Notes under the pieces: generated by a model
Told to the model about the DNA's origin: nothing
Database searches by the model: none
The model's input: the letters and a program-made list of their open reading frames with translations, nothing else
Shown here: positions 37,401 through 49,600 of the stretch, piece after piece
How positions within the stretch are numbered: the stretch's first letter is position 1
Layout of the letters: each line of letters starts with the position of its first letter
Translations under genes and position numbers: made by a program
Source of the DNA: Xiphias gladius
Taxonomy: Eukaryota; Chordata; Actinopteri; Istiophoriformes; Xiphiidae
Direction of reading: 5' to 3'
Assembly: GCF_016859285.1 (NCBI RefSeq)
Contig: NC_053412.1
Location: 380,501-444,500, forward strand
Length of the DNA: 64,000 nt

Positions 37401-40400
37401 ACAAAACAAAACATCGCACTGCTGGCCTGAGAGTTTATCACGTCGGGGATGTATGATTATTATTTGATATGCGGTGAAAGTCGCCAACTCCCTCAGCCTC
37501 CTAAATCTTCGCATGGGTCAGACTTTCCGTACAGGTAAACACATTCTCGGGCCTGACTTGTAGCCTTTGGCGGGAGCAGTAGTACTTGTTTGTAGTTAGC
37601 ACTACTAGCAGATACTTGCCACATATGGGTACGCTGCAGGGCTCTTTCTGGACCACCGGGTCTTGGGTGAAACACCAGGGTCCCTCAGAACGGTCGTCAG
37701 GGTTTCGACAGAAGTTCTCCTTCAGGTTGCTGTTTGGCTCTGAGCTATTAAACTCCCTGCAGACAGGTGAACAGACAGGTGAACAGTCAGGTGAACAGAC
37801 GGGTGAACAGTCGGGTGAACAGTCGGGTGAACAGACGGGTGAACAGTCGGGTGAACAGTCGGGTGAACAGACGGGTGAACAGTCGGGTGAACAGTCGGGT
37901 GAACAGTCGGGTGAACAGACGGGTGAACAGTCGGGTGAACAGTCGGGTGAACAGTCGGGTGAACAGTCGGGTGAACAGTCGGGTGAACAGACAGGTGAAC
38001 AGTCAGGTGAACAGACAGGTGAACAGTCAGGTGAACAGACAGGTGAACAGTCGGGTGAATAGAAACGAATGGGGGTCGGGTCGGGTGAACAGTCGGGTGA
38101 ACAGTCGGGTGAACAGACAGGTGAACAGTCGGGTGAACAGACAGGTGAACAGTCGGGTGAACAGACGGGTGAACAGACGGGTGAACAGACAGGTGAACAG
38201 TCGGGTGAACAGACAGGTGAACAGTCGGGTGAACAGTCGGGTGAACAGACAGGTGAACAGACAGGTGAACAGACAGGACTGCCTACAGGGTTTAAACTTA
38301 TCCCATCGGAACAAAGCTTAATGCAGTTCGCTACTAACTAAGTCATTTAGTGAGTCAGTCTAGTTATTAATGAATTGATTAATTAAAGAGCCACTTCATG
38401 GGTTGTGGAGAATCACAGACAGTTAGTTAGGTGGTTGGTTGGCCGGTCGGTCTGTTACTTAGTTAGTTACTTACCTGATGATGGGGTGTGGGAAGTTGGA
38501 GTTCCAGTTCTGACACTGTCTCCCTGATGTTGTGATGTTGATATTTCCTTCATAGTTCACCCCCTTACCGAAAATACACTGACCTGAAAACGCACACACA
38601 CACTCCGTCGATGTACAGTGTATGCACATTTATATTATCAGAGGAAGGTTTTACATTTATTTAGGTTTATCTTTATTTACCTGCTATACATTGCCTGACA
38701 GTGTCTATGTTTTTTTTCGTTCTTGCCATTTCAGTTCCTTTACAGTCTGGAAGACAGAGACAGAGACAGACACAGAGACAGACACAGAGACAGACACAGA
38801 CAGAGAGACAGACACAGAGACAGACACAGAGACAGACAGAGAGACAGACACAGACAGAGAGACAGACACAGACAGACAGAGAGACAGACACAGACAGAGA
38901 GACAGACAGAGAGACAGACACAGAGACAGACACAGACAGAGAGACAGACAGAGAGACAGACAGAGACAGACAGAGAGACAGACACAGAGACAGACACAGA
39001 GACAGACACAGACAGAGAGACAGACACAGAGACAGACAGTTAGATGTTTGTGTACTCAGGGTTGTGCATGTGTGAGCTGTGGACTTTGTTCATGTTTGTG
39101 CAGCAGACAGCTGATTAAACTGCACTTCACAAATACAAAGTTAAACCAGATTAGAACTAACTACAGTAACTAAAGTACAGAAGTAGTAACACATTCATGT
39201 AGCTACAGTACCACAGTAAAAGTACTTCATGTAGTTACAATACCACAGTAAAAGCACTTCCTGTAGTTCCAGTATCACAGTAAAAGTACTTTGTGTAGTC
39301 ACAGTATCACAGTAAAAGTACTTTGTGTAGCTACAGTATCACAGTAAAAGTACTTCATGTAGTCCCAGTATCACAGTAAAAGTACTTCATTGTGCAGGGA
39401 CCTGTCTCTGACGTGATCAGATCATTGATCCTGAGTCACGGAGGCTTCGGCAGCATTTTACTGGTGGAGCTGCTTTTAGCTACGTCATAGACACGGAGAT
39501 GGTTCAGTCCACTGGTTCCCAACCTGGGGGTCGGGCCCCTCCAGAGGGTCACCAGGTGAACCTGAGGGGTCGTCAGATGATTCAGGGAAAGAAGAAGAAG
39601 AAACACAGTTCTGCTCCACAAAATGTTTTTCTTTTTCATTTTGTTTTGTGAAATATTCAACCAAATATTTGACCAAAAAGCCAAAGGTTGGGAACCAGTG
39701 GTTTAATCTTTAACAATATGTTGCGTTTTATAAGCTTATTATATTTTTCTTTATATAAAATCTTAATCTGAAAAGTAACTAGTAACTAAAGCTGTCAAAT
39801 AAATGTAGCGGAGTAAAAAGTACAATATTTCCCTCTGAAATATAGCAGAGTAGAATAATGAAGTAACACCAAACTATTACTCAAGTAAAGTAAAAGTACC
39901 TCAGAACCTTACTTAAGTACAGTACGTAGTTACTTTTCCCAAATGCAAAAATGTAATTTACTCCATATTTTGAATTTTCCCTTTAGTTTCTTTCCCGCTG
40001 TAGGTACAGACATGATTTCTGTAGCAATAGTTTTGTTTTACTTTCAAAGCAGAAATCCTTCAAATTTAAATCCTTAAAGGGGCTATGTGTAAGAACTGGC
40101 CAACTTTCCGTTCAAACTCCAAACCAATAGGGGGCAGCATAACACTAGAGTGTCGGGGTGTCCACCCCTATTGTAAGAAAGAAGGAAACGCACTCTTTGG
40201 TCCCTCCTCCTCCCTCCCCTTCCCCTGTGCCATAGTCGGACTGGCAATCGGGCAGACCGGGACAAATACCGGTGGGCCGCCAGAAATAGCGGTGGCAGGA
40301 GAAGAGGAAGAGCGACGAGGGGTGGCGGAACGTGAGGGAGAGAGAGAGCAGCTGGAGCAGCTGGAGCAGCTGGAGCAGCTGGAGCAGCAGCATCAGTAGC

Positions 40401-42424
40401 CGAGCTCGAGGAAAGATGGAGGAACGTGGCCGAGAGAGGACGACTGCAGCACGGGTTTATAACCTACCCACAGTTACTACTTCTTCGTACTCTCATGTCG
40501 GACTGAGGGCAGACTGGACGCCACAGTGACTCACCATCACCTCTTGAGGCACAAAATGGTATTAGGAGACAGTACGGACCAGGGCTAGCTGGTTAGCATG
40601 CTAACTTGAGGTGGATTTCTGCACCACAGTAAGCAGACGTCTTTGACATAACGTCAGAACTGTTATTTCTACACATTCTGCTGGTAAGTTGAGGTAATTT
40701 TTGAATGTTTTAAACTAAAATATGTACGTATTGCCCCTTTAAAAGTCAGTACAGTGACTCCAGGAAGTATTCAGACACATTTGCAAAAGTCTCTAAAAAG
40801 TGTATTTATCTGTATCTAGCGATCTTACACAGAATTTCCACCAAGACGTACCAAGCAGTGAGTGGTTCTACAGCATTCGCTTCATAACACCCACCTACTG
40901 TCTGCATGGTGAGGCAGCAGTACTTACCCAGGTATTTCACCCAGAAGTTTTCCTGAAGGGAACAGAGTTGGTTTTCTGGTTAGATTCAAACTGACTGAAG
41001 TACTACTAGTGCTGTTTTAACTTCTGCTATGATTGGATGCTAGTAGAGGGAATTCAGTCAGAGCACGGTGGACTCGTACCGTTTTATCTCGCTGTTCGAA
41101 CACCTCTCTGGCTTCTTCGTGGTCACAGATTTCCTCGACACACTCTCTCTCCAGGTTCCCTGCAGTGGAATCAGATTCACAGCGTTGTGAGTAAAATGAA
41201 ACCGGACGGGGAACCATTTTCATCACGCAAAGGAAAGTGCTCTAATCTTTGATTGATTTCCTCTGGATAACGTTTCCTCCTCAGGACTCTACTTTTACTT
41301 CTCGGTTCACTTGCTCATAAACCAGAGCCGAGTGGTGGTCGCAAGCCAAAGACTGCTGGGAACCACTGCTGTTATATATAATAATGCTCCGTCACGATCA
41401 TCGAGACCTTTAAGCGGATAAGTTACCTGGTTTAATCTCCTCAAACAGCTGATTGGCCCGTCGGTTCCGGACCAGAACCTGCGAGGCCAGCTGGCTGCTG
41501 AGGAAAACTGCAACAAGATAGGAAGTCAGTGCCTTTCAAAAAAAACCTTCATGGCTCTATAAGGACTGTTAGTTTTGGCTGGGTGTACCTAATAAACTGG
41601 AAACTGAGCATTGATTAGATTAGAGTAGATTAGTGGGGACAAATCTGGTCATTAGTGGAAGAAATGTTCACATTTCTTACTGAAGTAAAAATACTGTATA
41701 GAAAAAAAAAGGATGATCAGCTGAATGTACTTGAAGTATCAAAAGTAGAAATAGCTGGCTGATATTATTTCATGTGTCACATAACTGGATTGTTATCAAT
41801 TGTAAGTAAAATTTGAATGCCTCAGTAGGACGGGGTTTAACTACCACATGTACGGGTAGTTTCATCTGTAACAACGCAGATCTTTTGTTCCTACGATCCT
41901 CATCTGAAAAGGAATTTAACCTGTGGCTGAAGTACAAGAAATACTCAAGTAAAAGCGACCTCAGAACTGTGCTTGGTAACTTTCCAACACCGAGTCTGCT
42001 TCATGTCAGGTTTCAGTTAAACTGTGAGAATCCCAGTCTGGAAAGTGGTTAAAGTAATCAAACACATTAATACTCTTGATCCTACTTTCTTTTGACTTTC
42101 TTTCTTTGTTTTAATCTGTTTCTTTATTTGTAAAGCCCTTTAAGCTGCATACATTTTGACCAAAAGTAGAATTTTGATTTAGATGATTATAATTGTTATT
42201 ATAATGTACTACCGCTATTGCAACTAGTACCTTTACGACCAGTATTACTAGCATCAGTATTTCTTTGCCCCCGACTGCTGCTACAGCTACGACAGCCACG
42301 ACCTCTACCGCTGTGAACAGTAAGAGGAGGCTGGGAATTAGGCTGGGTTACCATGGTTCGCCAGGCAGCTGTGCAGTAGAAACAGCAGTAGGACGGCAGC
42401 AGGTTTCGATGCCGGTTCCACCAT
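31462..42424 (-). CDS. f2: Prothrombin (coagulation factor II)
   Basis: Secreted zymogen of thrombin, which cleaves fibrinogen. Fifteen exons: 42424-42352, 41507-41427, 41159-41080, 40952-40928, 38746-38681, 38583-38475, 37756-37620, 36521-36228, 36129-36013, 35285-35159, 34860-34693, 34599-34426, 33996-33818, 32507-32437 and 31614-31462. They sum to 1854 bases, 617 residues (human 622). In order: signal peptide, RNRR propeptide end, a Gla domain with all ten glutamates of human F2, kringle 1, kringle 2, TEGR at the first factor Xa site, REKR|IVGG at the activation cleavage, then the serine protease with TAAHC, NRDIALL and GDSGGP carrying His, Asp and Ser. The sodium-site tyrosine in GKYGFF is kept. 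Intron 7 uses a GC donor. Two introns end in tandem arrays. It appears intact. Confidence 0.96.
31730..32095 (-). repeat. Interspersed 'gattaatc' family repeat in f2 intron
   Basis: Bounded by 'gagctgaaacaattagtaga' and 'tatttgcagccctagc', with 'aaaatcaccaacatttccag' and 'gacatctgaagacat' inside. This is the same layout as the copy at 19590-19860. Confidence 0.5.
33170..33740. repeat. Interspersed fish repeats in f2 intron
   Basis: A short 'caagtaaagtaaag... acttaagtagatgtacttta' copy is followed by a longer element with two internal copies of 'atgaatgtctgaac-aaatttcat' and 'cagtctggatcaaaggagtg' near its end. It is dispersed-repeat sequence without coding function. Confidence 0.5.
35290..36000. 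repeat. Degenerate 'aaccagtcagtt' tandem repeat filling an f2 intron
   Basis: The 727-base intron between f2 exons 9 and 10 is made largely of imperfect copies of 'aaccagtcagtta' and 'accagtcaat'. Unit length is irregular, about 12-20 bases. Confidence 0.65.
37760..38278. repeat. 12-base minisatellite next to f2 kringle-1 exon acceptor
   Basis: About forty copies of 'ggtgaacagtcg' and variants ('ggtgaacagaca', 'ggtgaacagacg'), interrupted once near 38058-38085. In the f2 (minus) sense the unit is CTGTTCACCYGW, pyrimidine-rich. The array ends at the CTGCAG acceptor of the exon starting at 37756. Long open frames across it ([16 protein letters not shown]) are artefacts of a stop-free 12-base unit. 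Confidence 0.95.
38751..39040. repeat. (AGAC)/(AGACAC) microsatellite next to f2 exon 5 acceptor
   Basis: About 290 bases of mixed 'agac', 'agagac' and 'agacac'. In the f2 sense it is an uninterrupted pyrimidine-rich TCTG/TCTC/TGTC tract that ends two bases before the CCAG acceptor of the exon starting at 38746. Confidence 0.95.
39196..39387. repeat. 32-base minisatellite, six units
   Basis: Six consecutive 32-base units of 'catgtagctacagtaccaca' followed by 'gtaaaagtactt', each differing at a few positions. It lies in the same f2 intron as the AGAC microsatellite. Confidence 0.9.
39509..39701. mobile_element. 193-base MITE with 17-base terminal inverted repeats
   Basis: The left end 'ccactggttcccaacct' and right end 'aggttgggaaccagtgg' are exact reverse complements. 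The interior is non-coding. The ends resemble abundant hAT-type non-autonomous elements of fish, an assignment made from memory. It lies in the f2 intron between exons 4 and 5. Confidence 0.85.
40074..40742. mobile_element. Non-autonomous element with TTAA ends
   Basis: The left end 'ttaaaggggctat' and right end (reverse complement) 'ttaaaggggcaat' form short inverted repeats, and both borders include TTAA, the target of piggyBac-type transposition. The interior holds a (ctggagcag)n array at about 40350-40393. Family assignment is inference. Confidence 0.6.
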
Positions 42425-44590
42425 GATCCAAACCTCCAAGCAGAACCTCAGAACCAGATCCAGCAGACTCCCTCTTCAGTCTGTCTCTCCGTCGCGGTCT
42501 GTCTCCCTGTTGTGGGGGGTATTGACCAAAGGGTCAAAGTTTGAGTCAGTCAGGCTAATGAGTCGGACATGTTTAATATGAACATGTTTACTCTGACTCA
42601 ACCTGCTGCGTTCAAATGTCCCCTGTGAGAGTTTTACTGTTGTATATTTTATCATGAGCCGATTATTATTTGTGCATTAATGTGTCTGTTGTAGCTGGTT
42701 GGCATTGTTTGACCTGTTATGGACAAGGCTGCAAAGAACGAGTAATTTCATTATGGATCCGTCTGATGATGATTTCCTTGATCCGTCAATGTATTTGTAA
42801 AAATATTTGGTTCGTAAAAATTCAGAAAATAGTGGGAAATGTCGTCACAGTTACCCAGAGCTCAACGTGAAACCATCACAGGCTAATTCTCAACATTATT
42901 AAAAGAAAGTTAACGTTATTTAAACAATCACGAGGAAAAACAGCAAATCTACACAAATGAGAAGTTGTGAAAATGTTTGATATCTTTACACGGAAATTGA
43001 CCTAAATGATTATCAGAATAGATGCCAGTAACTTTTCTATGTGTGGTTGTATAAACTGTCGGGTAGTGTAATCATAATAAATCTTTTACATTTTATGAGA
43101 TGGTCATTTGTTTTGTGTGCAAGAATCTTCATTTGTAAAGTAACTAAAGCTGTCAAATAAATCTAAGATTGAAATGTAGTGGAGCGGGAGTAAGAAGTGG
43201 CTCGAAATAAAACGCTCAAATCAAGTACAAGTACCTCGGATTTGTTCTTAAGTACAGAGCACTTGAGTACAAGCCTTTTGATTTTCCACCCGCAGGTTTT
43301 TTTCCCGACGGTGGCGCCAGTGGGTCACCACAGTCATCAGGAGCGATACTTTGATGAAGTTGTACTTTCCTGTTTTGCAGCATCGCAGTAACTGATACCA
43401 GCAGTGACTGTTCGAACTTTTGTTCCTGAGCTGTTTGAAATTCCTCACCTGTGTAAATGAACAGAGGCTGAGCGTGGGACGGCGCTCGAGGTCAGGCCTC
43501 TGGCTCTCCCACGCCGCCTCTGCTCACAGCTTGAGAACTCAGCGGCTACACTGAGCCGTCAAAAGAAAAACGGGGAGCGACACGAAGCGCATGAAGAAAG
43601 ATGCGATTACAAAGAAAAAGGACATGAATGGACATGCTGCAGTCCCTCCGAATCCCTATTGATCCGGCCTCTGTCTGACTCGGCACAGGTCACGGCAAAT
43701 ATTTACTCGCAGATACTGAGGTGAAAGTCTGGCACCGGTCGTACAGGCAGAGAGTTCAGTCAGTGTGAGAGCCGTTTGGCCACCTGGTGTACAGGTCACC
43801 CTTCAGAAACCAACTGGACTGGACTAGAGCTTCTCCTCAGAACCGAGAACACTTAGGACGTTTGTTTTCGCAGACGTGGGCCACAGATTCTTCCAAATAT
43901 GATCAGAAAAGACGCAAAGGCACCTGAATAAGTTGAGGCAATAAACATCAGAAATCTGCAAACTGCAAGTCTGATACAGCATCCATGGCTAAGCAGAGCA
44001 AATTCTGCCCTCTGGTGGGGTCGTCAAAGACAAAATACTGCGAGGCATTACAGAGTGTGTTAAAGCCAAAGGTCGTGGCTGAGAGGAAGAGGTGCCGATA
44101 AACAGGAGAAGAACAAGTTAAATACAATGAATGAAGGAGAGAAATTCCAGGTACGCAACTAGAAACAAAATCTTGATCAATTCGACATATCGTTTCCCTC
44201 CAAACAGAAATATTGCACTTTTAAGTGAGTATCAAGTTCAAATGTCAACCCGATGGTGGCGCTGGAGGAAACGTCGACATATAATCAACTTTCATCAGGA
44301 AACAGACAAACGGTGGAAACCCATTACTTTGTCATTCTGGTCCGCTCAACTTATTTAATGTCAAGCATGGATCACAGCCTGTGAAGAACAGGGTTTATAT
44401 TATCCTGCTGTTAGTGTTTGATTATTTGCTGATTTTTACGATGGTTGGATTCTGTAAATGTTTCCCTCCTGAATCGTGACTTTTAGTTGCTCCAACGATG
44501 AGATCACCCAGCAGGACCTGAACGCGTAGAACTTGAGATCTTGAGAGTGAGTTTCAGGGACTGGAGCTTTAAGACACGAGTTTCTCCACT
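42425..44590. other. Intergenic, f2 upstream region; no gene recognised
   Basis: Should contain the f2 promoter just right of 42424, though no defining element was identified. A 'caagtacaagtacctcgga' interspersed repeat lies near 43205-43270. Other frames are short and featureless. Confidence 0.5.
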
Positions 44591-44594
44591 TCTT

Positions 44595-44795
44595 CTTCCA
44601 GCCGACACAGAGACACTGAGGGACCGGGACCGGGACCGGGACCAGGACCGGAACCAGACTCCGAATCCAGGATAAAGAGGTTGAGTGAATGTGGTGTTGA
44701 AGGTGGCGAGGCGGATCAGCGTCAAAGGACAGTCCATACTCACTGCTGCTCTGTGAGAGACAGGGATGAGGACGAGGAAGAGGAAGGACGACTTT
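44595..44795 (-). pseudogene. B30.2/SPRY exon fragment of an NLR gene
   Basis: The minus strand encodes TFNTTFTQPLYPGFGVWFRS, nearly the same as the end of the intact B30.2 exon at 46685-47223 ([20 protein letters not shown]). Only the last part of the domain is present. Upstream of it the sequence is deleted or diverged, and a 'gggacc' repeat follows. No start, LRR or NACHT exon is attached, so this looks like a dead duplicate. Confidence 0.8.
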
Positions 44796-44799
44796 GGGA

Positions 44800-46684
44800 G
44801 CTGACTTCTCTCATCTAAAGTACTTCATCATTCGTTTTGCTGGAACATTGGATGGTTTAATATCACCACAGTTATTTGACAGATGAATGAAACCGTGCCG
44901 CTGCCTGAGAGTGGAGAGGTCTAGCTACTGAGGAAGCTTTCAGCCGCACCCCATGGCCTTCTTCAGCAAGTGGAACGGGGCCGTGTCTGAAATCTCTCCC
45001 ACTTCCACTCGTCTTTTTCTCCCTGTGTCATCCTCATAACCTCGACTCCGATTCAGTTGTTAAGTGTGTGTGTTTGTATGATGTATGACCACGCAAGTAC
45101 AACATGCTTGTAAATGTTAACACACTCTAGTATTTCTATTTCTATGCGGGCTACGTTTGGTCTCCTTGTTCGGTGTAGAGCTGCCGTTTCTCTCTCTGAC
45201 CACTGGAGGGCGCCGGTCACCCGCACTCAATGTTATCATTGTTCTACTTCTGCTCCCTCTCACTTCCGTTTCCACATCACCAGCGTTGCCGCTGCACTGA
45301 CGAGTGTTTACCGCCCCCAGGTGGTCACATGGAGAAAGTGCAACTAAACAACACGATGACGTCACAACAGCGAGGGCAACCAGGGGCGAAAAAGCGTGTG
45401 TGTGTGTGTGTGTGTGTGTCAGCATCACTGAGAACTGACTCCACAGTTTTCAGCCGGATGGTGGGAAGGATTCACAAAGTGTTCACAGTGTTTACTGATT
45501 GAACTTAAAGTATCCAAGTAACTAAAGTATATAGTGACATCACAGTCACGACTCTGAGCACAGACATGAAACACACGTTGAGATGATTCCGTTTGGCTTC
45601 CACGTCCCGAGGACGTCATTAGAAACCCACTTAGAAAGCAGAAGAAAAAGAGGCTGCAGAACTTCGTTCAGAATCTTCCCGTTTTTAAGTTTCCTTCGGT
45701 ATCGCAGTGATCCGGTGACAGTTGTCTGAACGTCCACGGCTGCGCTGAGAACAGGAGCTGATCACCGCTGGTTCGGCAGCTTTTAACGGGACGGTTTGAC
45801 CGAATGGAAACAGAGAGAGGAGCAGCAGGTAAAAGTAACGAGGCGTCGTAACGAACGTCTCCGTTCAACGAGCATTTCTCTGCGTTGATGGCGAGGTGGC
45901 GCCCTCTGGTGGCGAAAGGGTGAACCGCACGAACACATACACCAGCGTGTTGAAAAGATAAAAAGACTGAAATCTCGTGACTAGAGTTGTGTAAGTAAGC
46001 GGGAAGTCGTATTTTACACTCGGCAAACTCTCCGGACACAAAACACCGGAAGTGAGAAACTTGGCCGGAGACACCGGAGACATCATCTCTAAGAGCTCGT
46101 CGGTCTTCGCTCTTGGCCGTTGACTTGTGACTGATCGGCGCCCTCCAGTGGTCGGAGCGAGTAACTGCAGCTCTCTCTCAATGCGACGCTTTACATGAAT
46201 ACGCAGATTAATACGGACACTCGCGCTATCCCCAGTCTTACTGCTGACGTCATCAATACTGGTCAGTACATATCGATCCTGATAAAAAGTGTGAAACCCG
46301 TTGATCACACATCAGTGTCATGTAGCGTTGTAGTAACTCGACGTGGCCGCTGGAGGGCGGTAAACACTGACTCTCTCTCCATCAGTCCACGTCAGTGTTA
46401 ATCTGTTAGTACGAAGAGCGCTGCAGTTGCTCTGTAGTAATTTTGATATTTATTACATTTATTTCTGTATATCATGAATTCTCTATATAGGATTTTTTTT
46501 TTTGCAGGCATTTTCCCCTTTACAATCCACAGTCCATCTGTATTATTTTGTTTGATTGGACAGTTTTTGTCATTTAATGATGTAAATATTTTAGAAATGC
46601 TTCCGATGCTTTGTGAACACCTTCTTCATCATATACTCTTTTCCAGTTGTGTGGAAAAACTCCGGGTTTCCAGTTGTCTCTCTG
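44800..46684. other. NLR 3' flank with repeats
   Basis: Contains a (GT)n run at 45396-45419, the dispersed repeat at 45616-45807, and short inverted copies of 'accactggagggcgccg' near 45199 and 46137. No further exon was recognised. Confidence 0.55.
45616..45807 (-). repeat. Dispersed repeat, copy 2
   Basis: Near-identical over this span to 61769-61960 and, in reverse orientation, to part of 21747-22025. It stops at 'ccgaatgga', so it lacks the second half present in the other two copies. Confidence 0.75.
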
Positions 46685-49600
46685 CTACACTGGACACAGA
46701 GACACCGAGGAACCAGAGCGGAACCAGAACCCAAATCCAGGATAAAGCGGTTCGGTGAATGTGGTGTTGAAGGTGCGGAGGTGGATCAATGTGTCAGAGG
46801 AGACTCCGTAGAAGGACAGAGTGCCGGCAGCACAGTCCACATACACGGCTACTCTGTGAGAGACCGAAGACGAGGAGGAGACAGATGTTCTTATGTTCTT
46901 GTGATAGACAGAGTAACCGTGATCATCGGAGCATCTCAGACTCCAGGACTGATCGTTCCTTCCAAACCAATAGTCATCGCTGTCTCCTTTCCTACTGATT
47001 CCTCTGTAACTGACTGATATATCGAGCCTTCCTCTCCACTCCACCTCCCAGTAACAGCGACCAGTCAGACCATTTCTACACAGCAGCTGAGTCCAGAAGT
47101 CAAATCTCTCTGGATGGTCAGGATACGACTGATCCTCCTCCACATGTGTCACCGTCCTGTTGTTGTCGGACAGTTTGAGGAATCCGTTTACTGTGTCTGT
47201 GTCGAGTGCGAGTTCACACAAATCTGTTGGAGAGAACGAGACACGAGACGGCTGCAGTTATTGATCCCTCATCTGTTCATTTATTGACAGTTTGAAGATG
47301 GTTGAATGTGCTGCCTTGTTTTCGTGAATCAAATTTAAAACACACTTACACTTCCTCAGACCTGGTGTCAACCATCGCACTCCACCAGGCTCCACCCTGA
47401 AAGAAGGAGGGGGGTCAGACCAGCACGGTGTCTTTCAGCGTGCAGACATGGACATTACGTCGCTCTCATACACAGATTGCTGCATTATTCTGTTCAAATG
47501 CAGGCTGGTATGGATGGATGTACATTCACCAAAGAAGAAAAGGAACCGGAGTCCTTATCTTGTAATTACACGGAGAGACTGCGTCATCGTTCGTCTTCTC
47601 CGCGTGACATCGGTTCGGATGCGAGACGCGCGCTCTCGGTCTCTTGCTCTCGAGCCGACAAACTAATGTCACAGCAAATAGGACGAAGCCACAAAGTCGG
47701 TCCTGAATGAAAACTCTACAGTAGCGGTGGGTTCGCTAGACTTCCTCACAGGACAACATCTGAACCTCAGCTTTGTTTCCACGTTCCGGCTCTGAGATCA
47801 GCCAATAAACATGACGGAGATTATCGATATTTGAGAAGAGGGAGACACGATAGCGCGACATATCATTATTGCTGGTATGTTGTTATCGGCGTGTCAACAC
47901 TGAGCGGGTCTCTAAAGTCTCTGGGATTGCTCTGGTGAAAGCACTCTGAGTGCTCAAAGCCGCTCTGTCGAAAGGTTTGCACGCTGGACTTGTCCTGATA
48001 CAGCAAGAAGTAAAGTCTGATACATAAACGTCTGTAGTGACGATAAAGCTGAAATCCCTGCTCAGGTCACAGAATGCGGCTGACAACGCCTGATTTCATG
48101 ACTGTGAGATCTTTTCTCCTAAATGTGACACTGAAGTCATAATTAGGAGAAAAGCCGTCTTCTGTTGTTGTTGAATTCTAAGCACTTCTGCAGAGATCTG
48201 TCATCAGCTGTGACAGAGGAAATGTTTCCAGCGCTCCCTCCTATACCAGACATCGTCTGTGGCTGCAGCAGGGCCTCTCCATACCTGAGGGTGTCCAGTC
48301 TCCAGCGTGGATCCTCCAGTCCGGCAGACAGCAGCTTCAGTCCCGAGCCTCCTGGACGATTGTAGCTCAGGTCCAGCTCTCTCAGATGGGAGGGGTTGGA
48401 GCTCAGAGCTGAGGCCAGAGAAGCACAGCCGTCCTCTGTGACCAGACACCCTGACAGACTGCAATCACACAAAAACAACACACGGGAGCCCTCTGTCAAC
48501 ACCTGGCAGAAGGTTTTTTGTCGCTTGATTTTTGTCTTGTTTTTAGTTTCTGGTCCATTTTGGTCCAGACAAAGTGTATTTAAGACAAATTTAGGAACAG
48601 GAACATCTGCCAGAGGAATACCTGCTGTTTGAAACATTCTTAATAAAATGAGCTGTGACTTTACTGTGCGGGTAGACTTTGTATTGTATTTCACTGATAT
48701 TTCTGTATCCTTATTCCTTATTCATCATCTGTGGAATTGAATAATTGAACAACTCAAGCAAAAACAAGATAAGATAATGAAAAATCCTCATGGAAAGTAA
48801 TTCTCTGAGTCAAAGTACGGGCGAAGTTTAGTAAAATGTACTTTACAAAATCCTACACGGGTTAGCTCTTCATCCACTCATGTAAATCAGTTTTAAAAGG
48901 CTCATCGGTTAAAGAGGGGGATGAATCCTGACCTGAGAGTCTCCAGGGTACAGTGTGGACTCTCCAGTCCAGCACACAGCAGCTTCACTCCTGAGTCCCG
49001 CAGGTCGTTGTTACTCAGGTCCAGCTCTCTCAGACTAGAGGACTGGGAGCTGAGGACTGAGGACAGAGCTCCGCAGCTTCCCTCTGAGAGGCCACAGCCA
49101 TTCAGTCTGGGGAGATGATAAAAAACAAGAGAACAAATAACACTAGTGTTAAATTGAATTCACCTTTAATATTGAGATGGGAGCAAAAGACACTCAGAGA
49201 TAACGAAGTTCTCAGTTCGTGCTACAGCTCACAGGGACACAATAGATCTGCATTTTAACACAAATTTTAATGCCCGATAAAAATTTCTTGAGTGAAACCA
49301 AAGTTTATAAAGTTGGTGACATTATTTTCTGCTGCACTCTAAAGCATTTGGAGATGTGACAGTTGAAGATATCTAATACAACTTTTAACAAACTGTATTT
49401 AAGGAGATTATGTCAAAGAATAGATCAATTTATCTCATTCTCTGTACGTGTACTGTACAATATATGAGGCTGAAGCAGAAGGAAAAACGACTTTCTATTG
49501 CGTGAAATGTAGAATCCTGCTGGGAAACTTCTAAAGTTATCACTGGAGACGCTGCTCAGTCTTTACCAAGCTTAATGTTTGGAGAAATATCGGAAATCAT

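Noticed and set aside
37760-38278. Possible CRISPR-like array
   Set aside because: The units are contiguous 12-mers with no spacers, in a vertebrate intron.
37586-38341. Long GEQSGEQT and NSRVNRQV open frames on both strands
   Set aside because: They are translations of a stop-free 12-base minisatellite in an f2 intron. There is no domain or codon bias.
38622-39173. Long frames of D/R/T/E or S/V/L/C repeats
   Set aside because: They are translations of the AGAC microsatellite. Only the short piece at 38681-38746 on the minus strand is real coding sequence (f2 exon 5).
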